Positions 1 through 6,475 of a stretch of DNA of 11,004 bases are shown here, piece by piece (the stretch's first letter is position 1; each line of letters opens with the position of its first letter). The translations under genes and the position numbers were made by a program. This stretch comes from DATBLE01 sp046734415 (lineage in GTDB: Bacteria > Actinomycetota > Thermoleophilia > Gaiellales > Gaiellaceae). The stretch is taken from contig JBKPRD010000142.1 of NCBI GenBank assembly GCA_046734415.1, forward strand, positions 1-11,004, in the 5' to 3' direction. The notes beneath the pieces were generated by a model. It was not told the origin of the DNA. It saw only the letters and a list, made by a program, of their open reading frames with translations, and made no database searches.

Positions 1-557
1 TCCCCGGCGGCCGTGCCGCCGAGCGGCTCGGCGATCTCGGCGAGCAGCCGCCGCGCGCGGTGGAGGAGCATCCCGCGCCGCGGGCGAGGTCCCTCCTCGC
101 GGGCGAGGGCGGCGAGCAGCTTCGCCTCCGTGGCGAGGCCGATTCCCGGAACGTCGCGCAGCCGGCCGGCCGCCGCCGCCTCGCGCAGCTCGGCTGCCGT
201 GCGGATCCCGAGTGCCTCGGCGATCTGGACTGCGCGGCGCGCCCCGATGCCCAGGTAGAGGCCAAGCCCGACGAGGTCAGGGGAGACCTGTCGCTCGAGC
301 TCCTCGAGCTCGGCGATTGTCCCGGTCTCGACGAGCTCCTCCAGCCGTCGCTCGATTCCCCGCCCGATGCCGCGCAGCTCGCGGGCACGCCCCGCACGGA
401 TCAGGTCGGCGACCGGTGTCTCGGTCGACCGGATCAGCTCGGCGGCGCGCCGGTACGCCCGCGCCGAGTACGGATTCGCGCCGGCGAGCTCGAGCAACGT
501 CGCGAAGGAGTCGAGCCGCTCGGCGATCGCCTTGTTGTCCAGGTGCTGCTCGGCCAC
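1..557 (-). CDS. polX: DNA polymerase X family / PHP protein, N-terminal part (runs off the left edge)
   Basis: Reading leftward from a GTG at 557-555, 185 codons are open to the window edge. The start resembles the N-terminal 8-kDa region of bacterial PolX: a helical segment containing LLELAGANPYSARAYRRAAE (about residues 21-40). Helix-hairpin-helix motifs follow: LRGIGRGIERRLEEL near 61-75, LGIGARRAVQIAEALGI near 102-118, and RLRDVPGIGLATEAKLLAAL near 132-151. A basic region with RRLLAEIAEPLG comes next, where family members enter the catalytic nucleotidyltransferase fold. Bacterial PolX proteins are usually about 570 residues, with a C-terminal PHP exonuclease domain, and act in gap-filling repair; those parts lie outside the window. 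No other start codon lies between this GTG and the upstream stop at 587-589. The gap of 29 bases to the kinase gene suggests shared transcription. The family call is firm; the function rests on homology to the N-terminal third only. Confidence 0.85.
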   Translation of the reverse strand, partial: MAEQHLDNKAIAERLDSFATLLELAGANPYSARAYRRAAELIRSTETPVADLIRAGRARELRGIGRGIERRLEELVETGTIAELEELERQVSPDLVGLGLYLGIGARRAVQIAEALGIRTAAELREAAAAGRLRDVPGIGLATEAKLLAALAREEGPRPRRGMLLHRARRLLAEIAEPLGGTAAG

Positions 558-586
558 GGCGGTAGTGTCCCCGCCCGCGGCCGGTG

Positions 587-2968
587 CTAGGCGGACGCCA
601 GCGGCTGTACCTGTCGCAGCGCCTCAGCCAACGCCTCGGGGCGGATCGGCTTGGCGACGTAATCGTCCATGCCGGCGGCGATGCAGGCGTCGCGGTCCTC
701 CTGCATCGCGTTCGCGGTCATCGCCACGATGCGCGGGCGCTCCGCAGGCGGCCACCGCTCGCAGATCCGGCGTGTCGCGTCGAGACCGTCGAGCTCGGGC
801 ATCTGGACGTCCATCAGCACGACGTCGTACTGGTCTCGCTCGAGGGCGGTCAGTGCCTCGAGCCCGTTCCCGACGACGTCGGCTCGGTAACCGAGCTTCG
901 CCAGCAGTGCGAGCGCGACCTTCTGGTTCACGGTGCTGTCCTCGGCGAGCAGGATTCTGAGCGGCGACACGTCCGCCGCGGCGTCGTCTCTCCGCGGGAT
1001 CTGCTGGTCGCCGTCCCGGCCGGCGAACACGCGCAACAGCGCGTCGAACAGTTGAGACGCCTTCAGCGGCTTCGCCAGCTGGGCGGCGAAGTCGTCGGCC
1101 TCCCGAGCCTGCGGCATGCGTCCGAGCGAGGTCACGAGCAGCAGCGGCAGCTCCCGGGCGCTCAAGTGGCGCCGGATCTCGCGCGCAAGCTCTCGCCCGT
1201 CCATCTCGGGCATGACGAGGTCGAGAACCGCGACGTCGAAGTGCTCACCCCCCTCGATCAACGCGAGCGCATCGGACGGAGTCTCCGCCGCCACGGCCTC
1301 CATGCCCCACGACTGCGCCTGGCGGCTGATGATCTCGCGGTTCGTCGCGTTGTCGTCGACGACCAGCAGGCGCTTGCCGGCGAGTTGCGTCTGGGTGCCG
1401 TCGAACGGAGCTCGCCTGGGTGCCTCCGCCTCGGCGGCGGTGAAATCGATGTGGAAGGCCGATCCCTTGCCCTCCTCGCTCTCGGCCCACAGCCGGCCTC
1501 CCATCAGCTCGACCAGGCGCTTCGAGATCGCCAGGCCGAGGCCGGTGCCGCCGTAGCGGCGGGTGGTCGAGGCGTCCACCTGGCTGAAGGACTCGAACAG
1601 GTGGCTCATCCGATCCGGCGGAATGCCGATCCCCGTGTCCCGAACGGTCAGGCGCAGACGGTACGACCCCGCCTGGGAGGGCTCCGCGTCGAGATCGACC
1701 ACGACCTCGCCTTCCTCGGTGAACTTGACCGCGTTCGAGAGCAGGTTGAGCAGCACCTGACGCAGACGGGCGGCGTCGCCGGAGATCGCCGCGGGTACTC
1801 CGTCGCCGACGAGGCCGCCGAGCTCGAGGCTCTTCTCCGCCGCGCGCGGGGCGACGATGTCGAGCGCCTCCTCGACACAGGCGCGGACGTCGAACGGCTC
1901 GCGCTCGAGTTCGAGCTTGCCGGCCTCGATCTTCGAGTAGTCGAGGATGTCGTCGATCACGTGCAGGAGCGCGTCCCCGCTCGAGCGGACGACCTCGGCG
2001 AACTCGCGCTGCTCCTGGGTCAGGTCTGTGCCCAACAGCAGGCCGGTCATCCCGATCACCGCGTTCATCGGCGTCCGGATCTCGTGGCTCATGGTCGCAA
2101 GGAAGGCGCTCTTCGCCTGGGTCGCCGCCTCCGCCTCCTCGCGGGCGTGCTGGAGCTCGGTGATGTCGTGGTAGATCCCGAGGAAGCCGACCCGCTCGCC
2201 GTCCACGGTGAGCGGGACGAGCATCAGCTCGACGTTGACCGGCGTCCCGTCCTTCCGCCTGCGACGGGTGATGCGGTGGGCGCGGCCCGCCGCGACCGCC
2301 TCCTCCGTGATCTCTCGGCCCTCGTCGCGCTGTTCGTCGTGGAAGACGAGGTCGTCGATCTGGCGGCCGACCGCCTCGTCGGCCGTGTAGCCGAACAGCG
2401 CTGCGGCCGCCGGGTTCCAACCGGTGACGCGCTCGTCGGCGTCCATCTCGATCACCGCAACCGGGCTGATCCCGACGAGCGACTCGAAGTACTGCTTCTG
2501 GCGGGCGATCTCGGCGAAGAGGCGGGCGGTCTGGATCGCGACGCCGACGTTCGCCGCCAGGGTGGCGAGCAGGCGGGTCTCGGCCTCGCCGTAGACCCCT
2601 TCCTCCTGCGTGCTCTGGACGCTGATCACGCCGATCGCGCGGTCGCCGGCCCAGATCGGCACGCCGAGGTACGACTTCGCCGGGGTCCCGACGACGACGT
2701 GGCCGTCGCTTTCGGCGGTGTTCAGGAGCAGCGGCTCGCCCGACTCGATGATTCTCGAGGTGAGGCCCTCGCCGTAGCGGAGCGGGGGATCGTTCGACCG
2801 CACGCCCGCTTCCACGGAGTACGGGAACTCGATCAGCCCGGTCGCCTCGTCGTGCAGTGCGACGTACGCGATGTCGGCGCCGAACGTCTCGCGGATCCGC
2901 TCGCCGACGAGCTCGATCAGGGCGTCCAGGTCGAGCTGGCTGGCGAGCGCCTGGCCGACGCTGTTCAC
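587..2968 (-). CDS. Hybrid sensor histidine kinase: GAF-PAS-HisKA-HATPase-REC-REC (3' part of an interrupted gene)
   Basis: This 793-codon frame has no membrane segments, so the product should be cytosolic. Domains in order: GAF about 1-150; PAS about 165-275; HisKA with H-box ATMSHEIRTPMNAVIG and phospho-acceptor His295; HATPase_c with N-box LLNLLSNAVKFT (Asn412), DTGIGIP (Asp444) and GGTGLGLAIS (473-482); REC1 about 533-648 with acidic pair Asp538/Asp539, phospho-acceptor Asp583, Thr613 and Lys633; REC2 about 670-788 with Glu676/Asp677, phospho-acceptor Asp720, Thr751 and Lys773. Every catalytic residue I looked for is present. The GTG at 2968 is only the first possible start after an in-frame TAG at 2999-3001, and no good Shine-Dalgarno precedes it. 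The 10 codons between (TRQRVAELGT) continue the inter-GAF linker of the upstream frame. This is therefore best read as the C-terminal half of one protein with 2999..5062. There is no attached Hpt domain; the separate Hpt gene at 6097-6429 is the likely relay partner. Confidence 0.9.
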   Translation of the reverse strand: MNSVGQALASQLDLDALIELVGERIRETFGADIAYVALHDEATGLIEFPYSVEAGVRSNDPPLRYGEGLTSRIIESGEPLLLNTAESDGHVVVGTPAKSYLGVPIWAGDRAIGVISVQSTQEEGVYGEAETRLLATLAANVGVAIQTARLFAEIARQKQYFESLVGISPVAVIEMDADERVTGWNPAAAALFGYTADEAVGRQIDDLVFHDEQRDEGREITEEAVAAGRAHRITRRRRKDGTPVNVELMLVPLTVDGERVGFLGIYHDITELQHAREEAEAATQAKSAFLATMSHEIRTPMNAVIGMTGLLLGTDLTQEQREFAEVVRSSGDALLHVIDDILDYSKIEAGKLELEREPFDVRACVEEALDIVAPRAAEKSLELGGLVGDGVPAAISGDAARLRQVLLNLLSNAVKFTEEGEVVVDLDAEPSQAGSYRLRLTVRDTGIGIPPDRMSHLFESFSQVDASTTRRYGGTGLGLAISKRLVELMGGRLWAESEEGKGSAFHIDFTAAEAEAPRRAPFDGTQTQLAGKRLLVVDDNATNREIISRQAQSWGMEAVAAETPSDALALIEGGEHFDVAVLDLVMPEMDGRELAREIRRHLSARELPLLLVTSLGRMPQAREADDFAAQLAKPLKASQLFDALLRVFAGRDGDQQIPRRDDAAADVSPLRILLAEDSTVNQKVALALLAKLGYRADVVGNGLEALTALERDQYDVVLMDVQMPELDGLDATRRICERWPPAERPRIVAMTANAMQEDRDACIAAGMDDYVAKPIRPEALAEALRQVQPLASA

Positions 2969-2998
2969 GGTCCCGAGCTCGGCGACACGCTGCCGGGT

Positions 2999-3001
2999 CT
3001 A
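2999..3001 (-). other. In-frame amber codon interrupting the GAF-array kinase
   Basis: Minus-strand codons across the site read CTG ATC CAC TAG ACC CGG CAG CGT GTC GCC GAG (L I H stop T R Q R V A E). The three homologous junctions in the same frame have GAG at this position: ETRQRN at residues 181 and (after LVH) 350, and LVHETRQRV at 518. The starts 5062 and 2968 differ by 2094, a multiple of 3, so both flanking frames are the same frame. One G-to-T change explains the break. The next base is A (TAGA), not the C or CAR context often seen at leaky amber codons. I cannot tell a mutation from a sequencing or assembly error. Confidence 0.9.
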
Positions 3002-5062
3002 GTGGATCAGCTGCGCGTTCTCGAGCGCGACGCCCAGGCTCCCGGCGATGGTCGCGAGCAGCTGCTGGTCGGACGCGCTGAATGCGTGCTCGCGGTCGAG
3101 GTTCTGGATCGAGATCACCCCGGTCGCCCTGCCGCCGACCACGAGCGGCTGGAAGATGGCCGAGCCGTTCGACGTTTCGCCGACCACGGCTTCGGGGTTG
3201 CCGTACTCCGCGATCGCGGCAGCGATGTTCTCCTGGATCGCGAGCGGCTCGCGGGTCTGCATCACGTGCTTGCGGAAGCCGATCACGGGCATCGTCACGT
3301 TCGGGAAGTGAACGCCCCGCTCGATCTGGTAGACGAAACGCAGGATCCCGGCCTCCTCGTCGTGGACGCCGATGTCGACGACCTGCGCGTCGAAGACCTC
3401 CCGGAGCTTCTCGCCGACGAGGTCGTAGATCGCCTGCTGGTCGAGCTCGCCGGCGATCGAATCCTGGACGCTGTTGATCAGCCCCAGCTCGGCCACCCGC
3501 TGCCTCGTCTCGTGGACGAGCCGCGCATTCTCGAGCGCGACGCCGAGGCTGCCGGCGATCGTGCCGAGGAGCTGGACGTCCGAGTCGCTGAATGCGTGCT
3601 CGCGGTCGAGGTTCTGGAGCGAGATCCAGCCCCTGCCCTTGCCGCCGACCACCAGCGGCATCCAGAGCGCGGACCTCGGCATCCCGCCGGCCAGCACCTC
3701 CATCCCCAGCTCCTCGGCCATGGTTTCTAGCGCTTCCCCGATCACCAGCGGCTCCTGCTCGTCGAGCAGCTTCCGTCGGAAGCCCACCACCGGCAACGGC
3801 ATGTCCTCCAAGCGCTGCCCGCGCTCGATCGTGTACGGAAAATGGATGAGGCCGTCGGTCTCGTCGTAGACGCCGATGTCGACGATCTGCGCGTCGAAGA
3901 CCTCCTGGAGCTTGTCCCCGACGACGTCGTAGATCGCCTGCAGCTCGAGCTCGCCGGCGAGGGCGTCCTGGACGCTGTTGATCAGGGCGAGCTCCGCGTT
4001 TCGTTGCCGGGTCTCGTGCACGAGACGGGCGTTCTCGAGCGCGACGCTGAGGCTTCCGGCGAGCGTGACCAGCAGCCGTTGGTCCGTCTCCGTGAAGGCG
4101 TGCTCGCGGTCGAGGTTCTGGAGCGAGATGACGCCGGTGGCCTTGCCGCCCGCGATCAGCGGCACGAAGAATGCCGACTTGACCGGCTCTCCGCTCAGCA
4201 CGTACGGGTTGCCGTAGCGCGCGGCGACTTCGGGCGTGCTCTCTGCGATCAGCAGCGGCTCGCGGCTCTCGATCACGTGCTTGCGAAAGCCGATCAGCGG
4301 GATCGGCTCCTGCTCGAGCCGCTCGCCGCGCTCGATCACGTACGGGAAGCCGATGAGCCCGCTCGCCTCGTCGTAGATCGAGATGCTGACGACCTGGGCG
4401 TCGAAGACCTCCTGGATCTTGTCGCCGACGACGTCGTAGATCGCCTGCAGCTCCAGCTCGCCGGCGAGCGCAGACTGGACGCTGTTGATCAGCGCGAGCT
4501 CGGCATTGCGCTGCCGGGTCTCCTCGATCGCCCGGGCGCGGGAGAGCGCGGCGCCGACGTGCTGGCCGACGAACGCGAGCAGGTCGCGGTCACGCTCGTC
4601 GTACTGGTGCTGCGTGGAATAGGACTGAACGACGAGCGCGCCGACCGCCTTGCCTTCCGCGTGGAGTGGGGCGCCGACCCAGCTGGACTGCTCGGTCACC
4701 ACCCCGCGCAGCTCGACCTCCTTCTGCTCGATCAGCTCGGTGAACCGCTGATAGGGCACGAGCTGTGGCTTCCCGGTACGGAGCATCCACGCGGTGACGC
4801 CCTTCGCGTCTCCAGTGCCGAGCGTGTCCCACCTGTTTGGGTCGGGCTTCTCGACGTCCATCACGTCGTGGTAGTACGGCCAATTGACGAGCTGGCGCTC
4901 CTCGTCGTACAGGCTGATGAAGAAGTTCTCCGCGTACATCAGCTCGCCGACGATCCCATGGACAGCGGCGTAGAACTCCTGCATGTCCTGCGCGGCGCCG
5001 GCGAGCTCGGCGATCCGGTAGAGCGCGTCCTGGATCTTCTCGGCGTCGCGGGTCGTGGCCAT
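2999..5062 (-). CDS. Four-GAF sensor protein (5' part of the interrupted histidine kinase gene)
   Basis: This 687-codon frame starts at ATG 5062, 9 bases after the cyclase stop. It holds four soluble GAF domains and nothing else. GAF1 (about 26-178) is divergent. GAF2 (about 203-345), GAF3 (about 370-515) and GAF4 (about 533-683) are near-copies, each ending in NLDREHAF followed by GSL.VALENA. Each is preceded by the helical linker ETRQR(N/V)AEL(A/G)LINSVQ. The linkers begin at residues 181, 350 and 518, giving units of 168-170 residues. The frame stops with TAG (2999-3001) exactly where the next linker would begin with Glu. Beyond the stop the same frame continues as a fifth linker, a fifth GAF and a kinase core. 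GAF domains bind small ligands or serve as dimerising signal modules; the ligand here is unknown. As it stands the product has no output domain. If read through, it is the sensory half of a protein of about 1490 residues. Confidence 0.9.
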   Translation of the reverse strand: MATTRDAEKIQDALYRIAELAGAAQDMQEFYAAVHGIVGELMYAENFFISLYDEERQLVNWPYYHDVMDVEKPDPNRWDTLGTGDAKGVTAWMLRTGKPQLVPYQRFTELIEQKEVELRGVVTEQSSWVGAPLHAEGKAVGALVVQSYSTQHQYDERDRDLLAFVGQHVGAALSRARAIEETRQRNAELALINSVQSALAGELELQAIYDVVGDKIQEVFDAQVVSISIYDEASGLIGFPYVIERGERLEQEPIPLIGFRKHVIESREPLLIAESTPEVAARYGNPYVLSGEPVKSAFFVPLIAGGKATGVISLQNLDREHAFTETDQRLLVTLAGSLSVALENARLVHETRQRNAELALINSVQDALAGELELQAIYDVVGDKLQEVFDAQIVDIGVYDETDGLIHFPYTIERGQRLEDMPLPVVGFRRKLLDEQEPLVIGEALETMAEELGMEVLAGGMPRSALWMPLVVGGKGRGWISLQNLDREHAFSDSDVQLLGTIAGSLGVALENARLVHETRQRVAELGLINSVQDSIAGELDQQAIYDLVGEKLREVFDAQVVDIGVHDEEAGILRFVYQIERGVHFPNVTMPVIGFRKHVMQTREPLAIQENIAAAIAEYGNPEAVVGETSNGSAIFQPLVVGGRATGVISIQNLDREHAFSASDQQLLATIAGSLGVALENAQLIH
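3002..4522 (-). repeat. Three tandem copies of a ~507-bp GAF-plus-linker unit
   Basis: Units lie at 4016-4522, 3512-4015 and 3002-3511 (169, 168 and 170 codons), each starting at the ETRQR linker codon. The first roughly 40 residues of the first two units are nearly identical (LINSVQ.ALAGELELQAIYDVVGDK.QEVFDAQ). The DNA around the NLDREHAF segment is also almost unchanged between copies. The middle of each unit, the putative ligand pocket, differs more. A fourth, more diverged unit begins at 3001 and continues into the downstream kinase frame. Confidence 0.85.
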
Positions 5063-5071
5063 CTCAGTCGT

Positions 5072-6100
5072 TCATGCGACCGAGTAGACGTTCACCGGCC
5101 GGTTCTTCCCCTTGAGCAGAAGCTCGCCTTGCGGCTCGAGCAGGATCTCGCCGTTCAGCCCGTCGCGCGTGTGCTCGTCGATCAGGATCGGCCGCTCGAC
5201 CACCTTGGTGTGCGCCTCGAGCCGCGCGGCAAGGTTGACGGTGTCCCCGACGCACGTGTAGGTCGCCCGCTTCTGCGTCCCGGTATAGCCGGCGATCATC
5301 CGGCCCGACGCGATCCCGACGCCGATCCTGATCTGCACCTTTCCGAGCGCTGCCTGCTCCTGGTCGAAGAGCTCGACGAGCTCGACCATCTGCCGGGCGG
5401 CGCGCACGGCGCGGAGGCGGAAGTCGCGCGACGGGGTCGGCGCGCCGAAGATCGCCATCAGCCCGTCGCCGACCATCTGGTTGACGACCCCGCCCTCTCC
5501 GCCGATCGCATCCATCATCAGCGTGTAGTAGTCGTTCAGCAGCTCGATCGTCTTTGCCGGCCCCTGCGCCTCCGCGATCGCGGTGAACGAGCGGATGTCG
5601 CAGAACATCGCAGCGGCTTCGACGAACTTGCCGCCGAGGGAGAATCCCGAGGTCAGCAGGTCTTCGGCGACCTCGCGGGTGGCGAACTTGCTGATCAGCT
5701 CGCGCTGCTGGTCGCGCAGGCGCTTCTTCTCGAGGCTCGACTGGACTCGGGCCCTGAGCAGGATCTGGTTGACTGGCTTGGTCAGGTAGTCCTCTGCGCC
5801 CATCTCGATGCACTTGACGACGCTGTCGAACTCGTCGAGCGACGTGGTCATGATCACGGGGAGGTCGCGCAGGTGCGGGTCGTCCTTCATCTCGGCGAGG
5901 ACCTGGTAGCCGTCGACCTCGGGCATCAGGACGTCGAGCAGCATCAGGTCGAACCGCTCCCGGCCGAGCAGGTCGAGCGCCTCGCGGCCGTGCTCCGCGA
6001 ATTCGACGCCGTGGCCCTGCTCCTCGAGCCCTCGCCCGAGGAGCAGCCGGTTCACCCGGTTGTCGTCCACCACGAGGATGCGACCCGGCGCTGCACTCAT
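5072..6100 (-). CDS. Response regulator with class III adenylate/guanylate cyclase output
   Basis: 342 residues. The REC domain (about 6-120) has Asp12/Asp13, phospho-acceptor Asp56 in LLDVLMPEVDG, Thr86 and Lys108. A charged helical linker (about 118-150) leads to the cyclase domain (about 158-340). The metal-binding aspartates are Asp168 (MFCDIRSFT) and Asp212 (VGDGLMAIFG). The transition-state residues are Asn289 and Arg293 in YTCVGDTVNLAARLE. The base-selecting positions are unusual: Gln208 stands where adenylate cyclases usually have Lys, and Thr282 occupies the usual Asp/Thr position, so ATP versus GTP preference is uncertain. The product should be a soluble dimer whose cyclase activity is controlled by phosphorylation of Asp56. 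The start ATG overlaps the Hpt stop as ATGA (6097-6100) and has a good GAGGAG ribosome site 8 bases upstream. The GAF-array kinase gene follows 9 bases after its stop. The gene order fits a relay from the kinase through Hpt to this regulator. Confidence 0.93.
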   Translation of the reverse strand: MSAAPGRILVVDDNRVNRLLLGRGLEEQGHGVEFAEHGREALDLLGRERFDLMLLDVLMPEVDGYQVLAEMKDDPHLRDLPVIMTTSLDEFDSVVKCIEMGAEDYLTKPVNQILLRARVQSSLEKKRLRDQQRELISKFATREVAEDLLTSGFSLGGKFVEAAAMFCDIRSFTAIAEAQGPAKTIELLNDYYTLMMDAIGGEGGVVNQMVGDGLMAIFGAPTPSRDFRLRAVRAARQMVELVELFDQEQAALGKVQIRIGVGIASGRMIAGYTGTQKRATYTCVGDTVNLAARLEAHTKVVERPILIDEHTRDGLNGEILLEPQGELLLKGKNRPVNVYSVA

Positions 6101-6429
6101 CGGCGCAGCTCCTCGACGACGCGCGCATACTCCTCCTCGATCCGCGTGGCAAGTGCCGGCGCACCGGTCAGGTCGCCCATCTTCGCCTGCTCCTCGAGCT
6201 CGCGGCAGAGCTCCGAGAACCTCGTCGCGCCGAAGGTGGCGCCGTTCGATTTCAGCGTGTGTGCCGCCCGCCGGACTTCGTCCACGTCCGAGCCGCGAAG
6301 AGCGGCGAGAAGGGGCGGCGCATCGGCGAGGAGCGTGGCGACGAGGTCGGCGACGAACTCGTCCCCGCCCAGCTCGTGGAGCTGCTCGAGCGCAGCCGGG
6401 TCAAGTCTCGCGTCTGGCTCGCCCCGCAC
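6097..6429 (-). CDS. Stand-alone histidine phosphotransfer (Hpt) protein
   Basis: 110 residues, a single all-helical Hpt domain. The signature RRAAHTLKSNGATFGA puts the phospho-acceptor at His57, with Lys60 and the small residues around it as in Hpt modules. A second amphipathic helix follows (FSELCRELEEQAKMGDL), then a C-terminal charged helix. The family shuttles phosphate between a receiver of a hybrid kinase and a separate response regulator and has no enzymatic activity of its own. The neighbouring kinase ends in two receivers without an Hpt, and the next gene is a receiver-cyclase, so this protein is the natural bridge (inference). The start is GTG 6429, the only start codon just upstream in frame. 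There is no Shine-Dalgarno, but a TACGCT -10 box lies 7 bases upstream, consistent with a leaderless message. It is the first gene of the leftward cluster and overlaps the cyclase gene by 4 bases. Confidence 0.9.
   Translation of the reverse strand: MRGEPDARLDPAALEQLHELGGDEFVADLVATLLADAPPLLAALRGSDVDEVRRAAHTLKSNGATFGATRFSELCRELEEQAKMGDLTGAPALATRIEEEYARVVEELRR
6109..6114 (-). promoter_or_regulatory. Ribosome binding site of the REC-cyclase gene
   Basis: GAGGAG on the minus strand lies inside the end of the hpt gene, 8 bases before the ATG at 6100. It fixes the start and, with the ATGA overlap, suggests coupled translation of Hpt and the cyclase regulator. Confidence 0.7.
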
Positions 6430-6436
6430 GCTCAGC

Positions 6437-6442
6437 AGCGTA
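6437..6442 (-). promoter_or_regulatory. Candidate -10 box for a leaderless hpt-cyclase-kinase transcript
   Basis: TACGCT on the minus strand matches TANNNT and sits 7 bases before the GTG of hpt (6429). That is the spacing expected when transcription starts at the start codon. No Shine-Dalgarno is present and no clear -35 was recognised. Confidence 0.45.
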
Positions 6443-6463
6443 AACCCGTTCCATTCCGAAGGG

Positions 6464-6469
6464 TAGGGT
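6464..6469 (+). promoter_or_regulatory. Candidate -10 box for a leaderless cofD transcript
   Basis: TAGGGT matches TANNNT and ends 6 bases before the cofD ATG (6476). No Shine-Dalgarno lies between, so initiation at or next to the ATG is likely. It faces away from the hpt -10 box 21 bases away, so both transcription units must share the 46-bp gap. Confidence 0.5.
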
Positions 6470-6475
6470 CAGCCC

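Noticed and set aside
2966..2968. GTG 2968 as a true independent start of a separate kinase gene
   Set aside because: No good Shine-Dalgarno precedes it, and the 10 codons upstream are conserved linker residues. It is kept only as the formal start of the downstream frame; reinitiation there cannot be fully excluded.
584..6466. Very long plus-strand open frames (for example 584-3730 and 3842-6466) opposite the signalling genes
   Set aside because: Their translations are low-complexity, rich in Arg, Asp, Leu and Val, with no recognisable domain. They mirror the codon bias of the minus-strand genes, whose catalytic motifs are complete. They are antisense shadows typical of very high GC DNA.
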